Assembly (NCBI RefSeq): GCF_043099315.1
Contig: NZ_CP170746.1
Length of the DNA stretch: 64,000 bases
Reading direction: 5' to 3' (one strand)
Origin: Chlorogloeopsis fritschii
GTDB lineage: Bacteria; Cyanobacteriota; Cyanobacteriia; Cyanobacteriales; Nostocaceae
Shown here one piece after another: positions 53,135 through 62,748 of this stretch (positions within the stretch are counted from its first letter, which is position 1; every line of letters starts with the position of its first letter). Below the pieces are notes generated by a model. The model ran no database searches and was not told where the DNA came from. It saw nothing but the letters and a program-made list of their open reading frames with translations. A program made the position numbers and the translations under genes.

Positions 53135-53258
53135 TTTACGGACTCTCTACTGATATGATCAACGGTAATTTGACGGTAAACTTTGCGCCTCGTCCAATTC
53201 CGGCACTTGTTGCCTCAATAGTACCACCGTGTAGTTGGACGAGTTAACGAGCGATCGC
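53135..53258 (-). pseudogene. Remnant of a third kinase 3' end
   Basis: GGACTCTCTACTGATATGATC through GAGTTAACGAGCGATCGC matches the 3' end of the second kinase (48749-48874) with few differences. It then stops abruptly at a HIP1 site, after which the sequence is unrelated. It is a leftover of another kinase copy. Confidence 0.85.
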
Positions 53259-53401
53259 GGCTTTCTTGCTTTCGGTACAACTATCCATCTTTCCTGGGAA
53301 AATCTACTAAAGTTCTCATAACAGTTATCAGTAAACAGTTATCAGTTATCAATACATCTGACAACTATATAACTGTTCTCTCTTGCCTCCTGCCTCCTGT
53401 C

Positions 53402-54442
53402 TTATCCTCGTCCAGCCAGCTGTGCCACCATTGCTACTAACTCTGTTGGTTCAGCAAGTTTGTGTAAATGCGATTGAAAACCTGCTTTTATTGCTTTTGC
53501 TCTGTCTTCTGCAAGATAAGCAGTCAAGGCAGCAGTGGGAATTTGCCATCCTTTCTCTGCTTCTAGTGCTTTAACTTTGCGAATTAAAGCATAGCCATCC
53601 TCATCGGGCATCCTGATATCACTGATGATGACATCGGGGCGCGATCGCTCCAAAACTTCGAGTGCCTCGGCAACAGAGTTGACTGCTGTTACTAAAATTC
53701 CATGTTGCTCCAACACTGTAGTAATAAATTCGCGGGCGTCGGCTTCATCATCTACAAACAGTACCTGCAAGCCATCGAGCGAACGAGGAGTTTCTACAGC
53801 TGCTGCCTCTGGCAGCAGCTGACTCGCTATTGCCTGGAGTTGTAAATTTGCCTGCTTGTACTTAGTAACATCGCGTATGCTAATCTGTAGCGAAATTATT
53901 GGCCCAGCAGTATTGCGGATCGGTGCTACCATCAGCGCTGCATCAAAAGGTTGACCGCCACGCGGACAAATAACCATTTCCCACTCTTGTACAGAGTCTA
54001 ATTGGGACAACTGATTTAGTTTGGTACGAAAGAGCGATCGCTCTGCTTCAGCGACAAAATTGGCTAATGGTTTGCCAATCAGGAAGTTGGGCAAGACGTT
54101 AAATAATGCGCCAGCAGTGCGGTTAGCTTTCAGAATCATTCCTTGGGCATTTATGAGCAAATAGGCATCAGGTGCAAAATTAAACAGCTCGTAATAATAC
54201 TGACGTTCTATTGCCAAATACTCATTTTGCTGGAGCAGTTCGTCCTGAATATCTTCCAGTGCTTCTAAGCTTGTCTGCATTTCTTCTTGCTGTAATTGGA
54301 GGTTCCCTAAAGAGGCGACAATCTCCTCCATTGCTTCAGCTACTTGTTGCTGCTGTGTTGGTGTTAGGTCAATATATTTTTGCAGCGCCTCTATCTGCTG
54401 ACGGATAATTTTGATATGCCGAGTAAATTCTTCTTCGCTCAC
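53402..54442 (-). CDS. Coiled coil-PAS-receiver protein
   Basis: 346 residues: Gln-rich coiled coil (1-80, VAEAMEEIVASLGNLQLQQE), PAS (about 85-205, FNFAPDAYLLINAQGMILKA) and receiver (about 220-343, LQVLFVDDEADAREFITTVL, phospho-acceptor D275 in IISDIRMPDEDG, K in the LHKLAEP region). There is no output domain after the receiver, so it may pass signals to another protein. It is followed upstream by the 33-unit heptamer array. The start ATG at 54442 is reasonable; the ribosome binding site is unclear. Confidence 0.88.
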   Translation of the reverse strand: MSEEEFTRHIKIIRQQIEALQKYIDLTPTQQQQVAEAMEEIVASLGNLQLQQEEMQTSLEALEDIQDELLQQNEYLAIERQYYYELFNFAPDAYLLINAQGMILKANRTAGALFNVLPNFLIGKPLANFVAEAERSLFRTKLNQLSQLDSVQEWEMVICPRGGQPFDAALMVAPIRNTAGPIISLQISIRDVTKYKQANLQLQAIASQLLPEAAAVETPRSLDGLQVLFVDDEADAREFITTVLEQHGILVTAVNSVAEALEVLERSRPDVIISDIRMPDEDGYALIRKVKALEAEKGWQIPTAALTAYLAEDRAKAIKAGFQSHLHKLAEPTELVAMVAQLAGRG

Positions 54443-54456
54443 AACTAGGTTGAAAA

Positions 54457-54692
54457 TAGGGGCTAGGGGCTAGGGGCTAGGGGCTAGGGGCTAGGGGCTA
54501 GGGGCTAGGGGCTAGGGATTAGGGGCTAGGGGCTAGGGGCTAGGGGCTAGGGGCTAGGGGCTAGGGGCTAGGGACTAGGGGCTAGGGGCTAGGGGCTAGG
54601 GGCTAGGGGCTAGGGGCTAGGGATTAGGGGCTAGGGGCTAGGGACTAGGGGCTAGGGGCTAGGGGCTAGGGGCTAGGGATTAGGGGCTAGGG
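54457..54692. repeat. TAGGGGC heptanucleotide array, about 33.5 units
   Basis: Exact period of 7. Units are mostly TAGGGGC with interspersed TAGGGAC and TAGGGAT variants. It lies directly upstream of the PAS-receiver gene, so it may separate or contain its promoter. Confidence 0.97.
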
Positions 54693-54878
54693 AAAAGAAA
54701 AATCACGCTGGAAATTTACTTATAAATAGCAGTGTTATTTTACTTCTGTCTTTATTATGAATTACCTTAAAGGGCGCGATCGCTAATCCCAGGTTGTATA
54801 TTTTCAGTCAGTTACATTAATATCAATGAGCAAAGCAATTACGAATTACCTCAAGCGCAATCCCACCATTTTTGGTAA

Positions 54879-55259
54879 TTACTCGCTCCAGTTCAAAATC
54901 TCTCGGATTTGTTTCACCAACTCCAGAGCCTTAAAGGGTTTTGCAATCGTTCCTTTTACACCTAAATCGATAAATTGCTGTTGTTCGCTTACCTTTGCTT
55001 TCGCTGTCAATAAAATGGTTGGGATTTGCTCAGTTACAGGATTAGCCTGTAGCTGCTCAAAAGTTGCCAATCCATCCATTTCAGGCATCATCAAATCTAG
55101 AATAATTGCATCAGGCTGTTGAGTTTGGGCTATTGCTAACCCTTCAGTACCAGAAGCCGCTGTTAACACATCCCATCCTGCCGCTGCCTCCAAAGAAAAT
55201 TGGATGATTTCGCGAACACCATCTTCATCGTCAATCACTAAGATGCGCTTGGTTGTCAT
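54879..55259 (-). CDS. Single-domain response regulator (CheY-like)
   Basis: 126 residues from the preferred ATG (MTTKRILVIDDEDGVREIIQ). Receiver features: acidic pocket DDE, phospho-acceptor D55 in IILDLMMPEMDG, conserved T in LLTAKA and K in TIAKPF. No output domain. Its start overlaps the 3' end of the upstream AhpD-like/PAS kinase gene by 29 bases, so it is translationally coupled and very probably the partner of that kinase. An alternative ATG at 55268 is three codons upstream; AGAGG spacing favours 55259. Confidence 0.9.
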   Translation of the reverse strand: MTTKRILVIDDEDGVREIIQFSLEAAAGWDVLTAASGTEGLAIAQTQQPDAIILDLMMPEMDGLATFEQLQANPVTEQIPTILLTAKAKVSEQQQFIDLGVKGTIAKPFKALELVKQIREILNWSE

Positions 55260-58200
55260 AGCACACATCCTCTGCTAAACAGCCAGGTAACGTAAAGTAA
55301 AAACTGCTACCTTTACCAAAGATACTCTCAACCCAAATTTGTCCCCCGTGCTGTTGTACGATACTTCGACAAATGGCTAAACCTAAACCAGTGCCTCCTT
55401 TTTTACGGGAATCAGAGGCATCAACCTGCTGAAAACGCTCAAAAATACTTTCCAGCTTCTCAACTGGAATACCGCGCCCTTGGTCTTTTACCTCGAACAA
55501 TATACTGTTGGGATTAACTAACTCCGATTTTACAGTCAACCAGACTGTAGAACCTGGGGGTGAAAATTTAATTGCATTACCAAGCAGATTTGTCAGCACC
55601 TGGATAATGCGATCGCTATCAACATCCAATTTAATGTTTTGGGAAGAAACGGATAAAGTAATTTCGGCTCGATTTGCCATTAATTGCATTGATTCTGTGG
55701 CTTTAATTAATAAATCACTAGCATTGCAAGGCTGTTTCTTTAAATGAATCTTGCCTGATTCCAAACGTTCGAGTTCGAGGATATCGTTGACAAGCCGCAC
55801 TAGGCGATCGGTACTTTCTGCTGCAATATCAATTACACGCTTACCTTTGTGAGATTGAGCATCTATCAAACCGCTGGAAAGCAAATTCAAAGCACCGTGT
55901 ATGGATGTGAGAGGGGTGCGTAGTTCGTGGCTGACAACAGAGAGAAATTCATCCTTCATCCGTTCTATAGCCTGACGCTCGGTAATATCTTCGCCGATGC
56001 TCATCGTACCAATTGCATCACCCTGCAAATCTCGTAGCAAGGTATTATTCCAGGCAATTAGCCTTTCTTCGCCAGATTTGGTCAGAATGGGGTTTTGATA
56101 GTGGGGGTGAAAATTTTGCTCTAATACTTCTTGAAAACACTTCTCTATCGGTTGTTTTTGGTAGCGGGGAATAAAATTTTCAAACCAATCTTTACCGATG
56201 ACTTCCTGTTGCGTGTAACCAGTTAATTCCAAGAAGTAGGGATTTACATACTCTACCTTGCCATTGCGATCCAACCCCACAACTACTAAACGCACATTTT
56301 CTAGGAGGGAACGCCAGCGCCGCTCTGCTTCGCGTAAGGTTGCTTCGATTTGCTTTTGTTGAGTAATGTCGCGAGCAATAGTAGAAAGCAGTTTAATTCT
56401 GCCATCTGGTGATTTGTGGGCAATAACTAGTTGGGAAACTGGTATTTCTCGTCCATCGTGGCTCAAAAAAGCTGTTTCGCCAACCCAGACTCCGCTGCTC
56501 ATTGCTGCTGGAATTCCTTCATTGTGGACAAGTTCGTAAGCCCATTTTGGGTAAGCATCGGCAATGGTAAAGTTAGGAAACTCCTCACTTTCTGTAAATC
56601 CAAACATCTTCCGGGCAGCCTTGTTCATGTAGCTTACCCGCTCATCGAGACTAGCAGTGCCAATGATATCCGAAGCGGCTTCAATGATGGCAATTAGCTT
56701 TGCTCGCTCCTCTTCTATGAGTTTGCGATCGGTGATATCGTCTACTACATAGGAGTATCGGGAGCGCCCGCTAGAGGCTTTGCCAATAAAACAGACGGTA
56801 GCCGACAAGTATCTAATATCTTTACCGATATTGTGATTGTACTCAAAGCGGACAGGGTGATTGGTGCGTTCGCTTTCCTGATAGTACGCTATCCACTGGC
56901 GAATGTGGGATTGAGGAACTCCCAATTCGCTGGCTCGTCGATTCTGCATTGCCGCAGGCGTAGTTCCGAAAAAATTGGCGCTGGTTTGATTATCGGAAAG
57001 ATGCAGGATGTCATCCTCTAAGAGTTCCACAACACCCATCATCATCGAGGAACTATTGTAAAAGCTCCGCAAAATTGCTTCCTGCTCGCGCAGCGCTTCC
57101 TCTGCTTGCCTTCGCTCTGTCATGTCGGTATGCGAACCTGCCATCCGCATGACGTTACCCGCTTCATCCCAAAGTGCCTGCCCCCGATCGAGAATCCATT
57201 TATAGGTGCCGTCTTTGCACTGCACTCGGTGTTCGCTAATGTAAAACGGCGTTTTCTTGGCAAAATGGTCTTGGATAACTTGGGTTACCCATTCTAAATC
57301 ATCGGGATGAACCCTTTTTGCCCATTCATCCAAATGATTTGAAATCTCACAATCTTCATACCCAAGCATTTCCTTCCATCGAGTAGAAAAGAATACTTCG
57401 TTAGTTTTGACATTCCAATCCCAAATACCATCATTATTGCCGCGTAAAGCCAGTTGCCATCGCTGCTCACTCTCTCGTAGTGCTTCAAGCGCCCGCTTGC
57501 GTTCTGTAATGTCTTGAATCTGCACGACAAAGTACTTTGGCTGCCCGTGGGCGTCACGTACTAACGAGACACTTAGCAAAATCCAAACAACTTGTCCGCA
57601 TTTATGAAAGTATCGTTTCTCCAATTGATAAGAGCGAATTTCACCAGCTAAAATTTGGCTCATGTAACCGAGATCGGTTTCTAAGTCATCTGGATGGGTG
57701 ATTGCCTGAAATGTCATTGTCAGCAATTCCTGCTCCGAATACCCGACAATTTCGCACAGAGAACGGTTGACTTGCAGCCAGCTACCATCGAGTGAAACCA
57801 ATGCCATCCCAATTGCAGCGTGTTCAAATGCTCCATGAAAGCGCTCTTCACTTTCTCTAAGCGATTCCTGTGTAAGCTTGTACTCTGTAATGTCAGTGTT
57901 TATTTCTAAAATTGCAATTGGTTTACCCTCTTCATCTCGCTGTAGTGCCCAACGACTAGCAACAATCATTGGTGAGCGATCGCGTTTAATTTGTTTTAGC
58001 TCTCCTTCCCAGTAACCTTGACGAAACAGTTCGCGTTCAATATCTGCTAAGGGTTGAGGGAATTGTGTTTGCAGCAGTGCGTGAATATTTGCTCCTAGTG
58101 CCTCTTGTTGCGAAAAGCCATACCTTTCCTCAGCGCCACGATTCCAAAAAGTAATTTTATTGTTCAAATCGCGAACTACGATCGCCTCCCGTGCTAAATT

Positions 58201-59013
58201 CAGGAGCTGTGCTTGCTCCCTTAACATGATTGCTTGCTTTCCAAACGCCTCTAATGTCTGCTTGTGTTTGCTGAGGTTATTTTTCAGTTCTTGGTTGGCT
58301 GTCTCTACTACTTGGGTAAGCAGCTGTTTTTGTTGCTCTGCTTGGCTTTGGCATTCACAATTTACTTTTTGGCGATCGCAGCACAAAAATTCTGCTAGAG
58401 CAGGCTCCTCCTGCAATAGACTATGAAGATGGTCTTGCGATCGCTTGTCGGCTGTATATTCATCTGCTACTTCCGGATGGGCTTCCATCCAGAAATGACA
58501 CGTTTTGATGTAAGCAATTAAGGCTATAAGATGCTGATAATTCTCGGCTTTCAACAAGCGCCGGAGTTCATTTCGATAGGAGCCAGCACTGTCTTTTCCC
58601 AGAAAAATCAAGGCACAACAGTAAAGTAAAGCTTCTTCTAATGCCGAGTCTAGCTCCGGCAAAAGCTTTTGTTTTTCAGGTAGGGCATTTAGTACACGCA
58701 GGTGTTTGTCGTTCTCTACTTCTTCTATATGAGACGATTCCAGTAGCTTTAATATTTGGCTTGCTTTCATCCCTAAGGAGCGCAAAGAACAGCTATGACA
58801 AACCATGCAGTAGGGAACTAAACAGTAGCGCGAAAGGTAAGCAGAAAGCTTTTCCTTGAACAGAGTGGGCAAGGGATTGTTTACATAAGCACTCAAAGTC
58901 TGTTGCCATAAGTTTTCCAACACCTGAGAATTTTGCTGTGCTGGACTAAAAAAAGGAGGAAAAAACCCAAATTTATCTTTTATTTCTGCTTTGAGTTGTT
59001 TATTATTTAGCAT
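55231..59013 (-). CDS. AhpD-like domain fused to a six-PAS histidine kinase
   Basis: 1260 residues. The N-terminal 200 residues resemble the AhpD/carboxymuconolactone decarboxylase fold: LENLWQQTLSAYVNNPLPTL, FKEKLSAYLSRY and a cysteine cluster CLVPYCMVCHSCSLRSLGM (CxxC at about 79-82, with H83 directly after). Six PAS domains follow (about 270-395, 400-515, 525-645, 655-770, 785-895, 905-1015), then HisKA with H1029 (SVVSHELRTPLTSIHGALN) and HATPase (1130-1245, DQGRGIPVEKLESIFERFQQ, GTGLGLAICRS). There is no membrane segment. The AhpD fold with redox-active cysteines suggests a peroxide or thiol-redox sensor, but the histidine is not at the classic C-x2-C-x3-H position. It is co-transcribed with the receiver at 54879-55259. 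Confidence 0.85.
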   Translation of the reverse strand: MLNNKQLKAEIKDKFGFFPPFFSPAQQNSQVLENLWQQTLSAYVNNPLPTLFKEKLSAYLSRYCLVPYCMVCHSCSLRSLGMKASQILKLLESSHIEEVENDKHLRVLNALPEKQKLLPELDSALEEALLYCCALIFLGKDSAGSYRNELRRLLKAENYQHLIALIAYIKTCHFWMEAHPEVADEYTADKRSQDHLHSLLQEEPALAEFLCCDRQKVNCECQSQAEQQKQLLTQVVETANQELKNNLSKHKQTLEAFGKQAIMLREQAQLLNLAREAIVVRDLNNKITFWNRGAEERYGFSQQEALGANIHALLQTQFPQPLADIERELFRQGYWEGELKQIKRDRSPMIVASRWALQRDEEGKPIAILEINTDITEYKLTQESLRESEERFHGAFEHAAIGMALVSLDGSWLQVNRSLCEIVGYSEQELLTMTFQAITHPDDLETDLGYMSQILAGEIRSYQLEKRYFHKCGQVVWILLSVSLVRDAHGQPKYFVVQIQDITERKRALEALRESEQRWQLALRGNNDGIWDWNVKTNEVFFSTRWKEMLGYEDCEISNHLDEWAKRVHPDDLEWVTQVIQDHFAKKTPFYISEHRVQCKDGTYKWILDRGQALWDEAGNVMRMAGSHTDMTERRQAEEALREQEAILRSFYNSSSMMMGVVELLEDDILHLSDNQTSANFFGTTPAAMQNRRASELGVPQSHIRQWIAYYQESERTNHPVRFEYNHNIGKDIRYLSATVCFIGKASSGRSRYSYVVDDITDRKLIEEERAKLIAIIEAASDIIGTASLDERVSYMNKAARKMFGFTESEEFPNFTIADAYPKWAYELVHNEGIPAAMSSGVWVGETAFLSHDGREIPVSQLVIAHKSPDGRIKLLSTIARDITQQKQIEATLREAERRWRSLLENVRLVVVGLDRNGKVEYVNPYFLELTGYTQQEVIGKDWFENFIPRYQKQPIEKCFQEVLEQNFHPHYQNPILTKSGEERLIAWNNTLLRDLQGDAIGTMSIGEDITERQAIERMKDEFLSVVSHELRTPLTSIHGALNLLSSGLIDAQSHKGKRVIDIAAESTDRLVRLVNDILELERLESGKIHLKKQPCNASDLLIKATESMQLMANRAEITLSVSSQNIKLDVDSDRIIQVLTNLLGNAIKFSPPGSTVWLTVKSELVNPNSILFEVKDQGRGIPVEKLESIFERFQQVDASDSRKKGGTGLGLAICRSIVQQHGGQIWVESIFGKGSSFYFTLPGCLAEDVCYDNQAHLSD

Positions 59014-59313
59014 ATCTTAATTAACTTTTTAATTTTTAATAGCTTATTTATTCAAAGTATGTGTAATTATTGTTATTAAATTTTTATTAATTTTAGAGAC
59101 TAAAAATAGAAGCTTAAAATAGAGTGAAATTTACAGCTATATTTAACACTATAATTTATTTGATAAATAAAAATATCTAAAATTAAAAGTAGATAAAAAT
59201 TTATCTAGTTTACCTAATTAGAAAACCCTTAGTGATAAACATATACATTCACTGAAATATTATCGATTTTCTCTTTAGTTAGTTTGTTTAATTTAGGTAA
59301 AAACAGAATAAAA
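59014..59313. other. A/T-rich spacer
   Basis: Very A/T-rich, with no ORF or repeat recognised. It should hold the promoter of the AhpD-like kinase (minus strand) and the terminator of the GGDEF protein. Confidence 0.5.
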
Positions 59314-61677
59314 TCAGCCTAATACCTGATTTCTTCCAGATTCCTTAGCTTGGTACAATAAAACATCAGCAGCCCGATACAGTGCTTGCAAGTCAGCACC
59401 ATCTTTGGGAAATTCAGCTACTCCGCCACTAAAGCTGACGCTAAACCTTCGATTTTTAGCATCGGCAAACTCCTGTTGGCTAAAGATTTCTAGAACTTCT
59501 GTTAGCCGCTTTGCACCACAACTTCTAGTAGTACCATATAAACCGAGAATAAACTCTTCGCCACCCCAGCGGGCTACTACATCTTCACTGCGAAAACTCT
59601 GCTTTAACAGTTCTCCTAATCTTCTAAGTACTTGATCTCCAGCATCATGACCGTATTGGTCATTAATCTGCTTAAAATGGTCTAAGTCTAGTATGGCAAA
59701 ACATACAGGTTGAGTTTGACGTTCGGCTAGATGCAAAAGTTGACTAAACTGTTGGACGGATTTACGGCGATTGGTAAGACCGGTTAATTCGTCAATTTCT
59801 GCTAATTTGTGTAAAATTTGTGTTCGTTCTAGCCGATTTAGCACGCGGGCAATCAGCTCTGGCCCTACAATCGGTTTATTGATGTAGTCGTCTGCACCTG
59901 ATGTAAATACGCGCTGCACGGTTTCCCGATCTGTATGAGCTGATAGAAACAGTATGGGTAAATCATTCCAGCGCGAGTCATTACGCACCACTTGACATAG
60001 ATCTATGCCGCTTAACTCCGGCATTTCCACATCCAGAATGAGCAAGTCAGGGTTAGACTGCTCCAGCGTACTCCAGAATTGCTGCGGTTCATCTAGTAGT
60101 GTGAGTTTAAATCCCCAAGGTTCTAGTAAAGAGCGCAAAAAATCTAAAACTTGTGGATCGTCATCTACAATCATTAGCTTTGCTGATGGCTGACTAGATT
60201 GTTGCAGTACCGAAGCGATCGCATCCATAACCTGCTCAATTGAAACAGGCTTCTGGAAAAATCCCCTGCCGCCAAGCCTTGCGACTTTCACGCGATCGGC
60301 GAAACTCTCAGTAGCTGTAAATACCAGCACAGATACGGGCGGCTCTTTAGTTGTCAATTCTGCTAATAGTCTAAAGCCATTCTCTGCTGACTCTTTAAAG
60401 CACAAATCTAATAAAACTACATCTGGTAGGGCTTTGGCTATAGCTTGTCTAGCTTGGAATAAATCTGTAGCAACTTCTGCCAACATTCCCCTGATCGTAG
60501 CTTCTGCAATTAACTGTTCAGCTAGCACTGCATCGCCATCAACAATCAACAATCGGGCTTGCTGCTCAAAATTAGTTGATTCAGGCGCTTGAGGCTGTAA
60601 AATGACTGGTGCTTGCCCTAACTCTTGCCGCAATGCCACAACCAGTTGAGAAAGATACTTCATTTGCGCGGGGAGAAGCTTTTGTTGCTCTTCAAGTATC
60701 TGTTCAATCTCGCGGGATAAGCGAGAGGCTTCATCAAAGCCAAAACTGCCTAGTGAACCTACCAGTATATGCGCTTCTTTGAGAGCTTGTTGTCGTAATT
60801 CTTCTGTAAGTGTGCTTTGTAGCAACTCTGCCACAGCTTGTTCTACAACTGTAATGTGATTAACATATTTTTCCTTATGCTTTTCCCATAAGTCAGATAT
60901 GTCTAGAGCAATCTGCTGCCAAGTGTGGGAATTTTCAATTTTGGAGTTTTCTGCTGTGTGCGCCTCTGTAACTTGACTATCGATGTTCGATTCTCTTGGT
61001 TTGAGCCGATAACCAAGTCCGTAGACTGTCTCTATTAAATCAGTTCCTGCCCCGGCTTTTTTGAGTTTTTGCCGTAAACTCTTGACGTGTGCCCTAACAG
61101 TATTTTCTGAGGGAAAATCTTCAAATGGCCATAGATGATCCAGCAAGGCACTTTGACTAAATATTCGGTGGCTGTGACGCAACAAAAGTTCCAGCAGAGC
61201 ATACTCTTTAGCAGTGAGGTGTAAAAGTTGCCCCTCATAAGTAACCTGGCAGTTACTAGGATCAAGACGCAGAAAACCCCACTCGATCGCAGGCTCTAAA
61301 ATTGAACTGCCCCTTCGCAACAAAGCACGTACCCTAGCCAATAATTCCTGCAAGTCAAAGGGCTTGGTTAAATAGTCATCTGCTCCAGAATCTAGTCCCA
61401 TAACCTTATTAGTAACGGCATCCTGAGCAGTCAACAGGAGAATTGGGATGTGATGCAAGTGTGTGTTCTTTGCTTGCCGAATACGTTTGCAAAAGCTAAT
61501 GCCATTTAGTTTTGGCAGCATTACATCCAACAAAATTAAATCATAGGTAAATGCTTCTACTAGTTCCCAACCCGCCTCACCGTCAGCAGCAAAATCAACC
61601 AAGTAATGCTGCGTCGTAAGAGTTTTCTGAACTATTTGAGCAAAGCTTTCATCGTCTTCTACTAACAGAATTCTCAT
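59314..61677 (-). CDS. REC-wHTH-Hpt-REC-REC-GGDEF response regulator
   Basis: 787 residues. Order: receiver (1-120, MRILLVEDDESFAQIVQKTL, D51), OmpR/PhoB-type winged helix (about 130-230, LTAKEYALLELLLRH, RAHVKSLRQKLKK, TVYGLGYRL), Hpt-like domain (about 260-360, H303 in EAHILVGSLGSFGF), receiver (about 375-490), receiver (about 500-620) and a GGDEF domain with GGEEF at 705-709. An RxxD I-site (RSED, 696-699) sits five residues upstream, so the cyclase is probably active and product-inhibited. One protein thus combines DNA binding, phosphotransfer and c-di-GMP synthesis. It is monocistronic, downstream of an A/T-rich promoter region, and upstream of it lies a divergent hypothetical gene. Confidence 0.92.
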   Translation of the reverse strand: MRILLVEDDESFAQIVQKTLTTQHYLVDFAADGEAGWELVEAFTYDLILLDVMLPKLNGISFCKRIRQAKNTHLHHIPILLLTAQDAVTNKVMGLDSGADDYLTKPFDLQELLARVRALLRRGSSILEPAIEWGFLRLDPSNCQVTYEGQLLHLTAKEYALLELLLRHSHRIFSQSALLDHLWPFEDFPSENTVRAHVKSLRQKLKKAGAGTDLIETVYGLGYRLKPRESNIDSQVTEAHTAENSKIENSHTWQQIALDISDLWEKHKEKYVNHITVVEQAVAELLQSTLTEELRQQALKEAHILVGSLGSFGFDEASRLSREIEQILEEQQKLLPAQMKYLSQLVVALRQELGQAPVILQPQAPESTNFEQQARLLIVDGDAVLAEQLIAEATIRGMLAEVATDLFQARQAIAKALPDVVLLDLCFKESAENGFRLLAELTTKEPPVSVLVFTATESFADRVKVARLGGRGFFQKPVSIEQVMDAIASVLQQSSQPSAKLMIVDDDPQVLDFLRSLLEPWGFKLTLLDEPQQFWSTLEQSNPDLLILDVEMPELSGIDLCQVVRNDSRWNDLPILFLSAHTDRETVQRVFTSGADDYINKPIVGPELIARVLNRLERTQILHKLAEIDELTGLTNRRKSVQQFSQLLHLAERQTQPVCFAILDLDHFKQINDQYGHDAGDQVLRRLGELLKQSFRSEDVVARWGGEEFILGLYGTTRSCGAKRLTEVLEIFSQQEFADAKNRRFSVSFSGGVAEFPKDGADLQALYRAADVLLYQAKESGRNQVLG

Positions 61678-61950
61678 AGTGGATAGTTATTTTTACTTAA
61701 TCGTTGACCACTATAAGGAATCACCCTTATTGAAAGCCACTACAGTTATTTCAAACCAGCCCTAGCTTCTTCAAGTTTATTAACAAAGCACTGTGGATAT
61801 GCTGAAAAGAAACAATTTGTTGTGGTCATAAGGCGATTCTGTAGTTTTGGCATTCACAAAATCTTCACATTGATGCCCTAATGTCAGGATATCGCAGTGA
61901 ATAGGTTTAATTTTCGCGTCAAGTGTGGCAGTCAAGGCAATTGAAAAGCA

Positions 61951-62373
61951 ATGAGTATGTGCATATCCAGTAGCCGCGAGGCTAACGTTGAATTAGCAGT
62001 GGATGTTTTCAAAGCTCAAAATCCAGCATTAATAATCTCTCTCAAAAACTTTCTCACCGTTTTACCAAATTCTCTATGTATTGAAGAAGTTTTGACAGCA
62101 GCCATCTATGGGCTATCGGAGTCAGATCCTGATACTTGTAGCTGGATTTTGAATAATTTCTGTTATTTAGAACCAGAACTCGATTTACTCAAAGTAGCAA
62201 GAAATTTGGCACAAATAAAACTTCAGAACCAGGGATTAATAATAGGTCAAGATTTTTGGTTTGAATCAAGTGGTCGTCTACATATCAATGAACAGGAAAA
62301 TACCGACATAATGCTTAATATTTCAACTAGCGATCGCCTGCTTTTAGAAAAAATTCTTCAAATTTGTAATTAA
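61951..62373 (+). CDS. Hypothetical protein
   Basis: 140 residues (MSMCISSSREANVELAVDVF...), soluble, no recognised domain. The first half is helical (NPALIISLKNFLTVLPNSLC, EEVLTAAIYGLSESDPDTC) and the second half is mixed, ending LLEKILQICN. An alternative ATG lies two codons downstream. It lies 273 bases from the divergent GGDEF gene, and could be controlled by that protein's DNA-binding domain, but this is only positional inference. Confidence 0.6.
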   Translation: MSMCISSSREANVELAVDVFKAQNPALIISLKNFLTVLPNSLCIEEVLTAAIYGLSESDPDTCSWILNNFCYLEPELDLLKVARNLAQIKLQNQGLIIGQDFWFESSGRLHINEQENTDIMLNISTSDRLLLEKILQICN

Positions 62374-62748
62374 ATTTAATGCTTATCGCCTTGCTAATCC
62401 TAAATCTTTTAGCATCAGTACTATTGAAGGAACAGGATATAAATATTACTACAAAATCAATATATCCTTCCAAAGTTTAGAAATAGCATATTTATTGAAT
62501 AACAACAGTTCATAAATATTAAGATAATCAAAAATTTTTTAATTCTGATTATTCACAAAATATTCACAGTTAACTACTAAATTCAAAAATCAGATAATCA
62601 ATTCTAACCAATTTATTGAGTTAGCAGAATTACTTGCTTTGGTTGTAGCTATTACCTAGACTAACCTTGATTTTTTAGCTTCTGGTAATTACCCTAAGAC
62701 TTCAAATTAACTAGCTCAACCACTTTTAAGCTTCAAAGGAGAAGTTTA
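62374..62748. other. A/T-rich spacer upstream of the receiver gene
   Basis: No ORF is seen. It contains several ATTCACAA-like words. The end carries the ribosome binding site AAAGGAGAA for the receiver gene at 62749. Confidence 0.5.
62735..62743 (+). promoter_or_regulatory. Strong ribosome binding site of the receiver gene
   Basis: AAAGGAGAA lies about 6 bases before the ATG at 62749 and fixes that start. Confidence 0.75.

Noticed and set aside
54457..54692. Telomere-like repeat
   Set aside because: TAGGGGC resembles eukaryotic telomere units, but the array is internal, seven-base and of a type frequent in cyanobacterial spacers.
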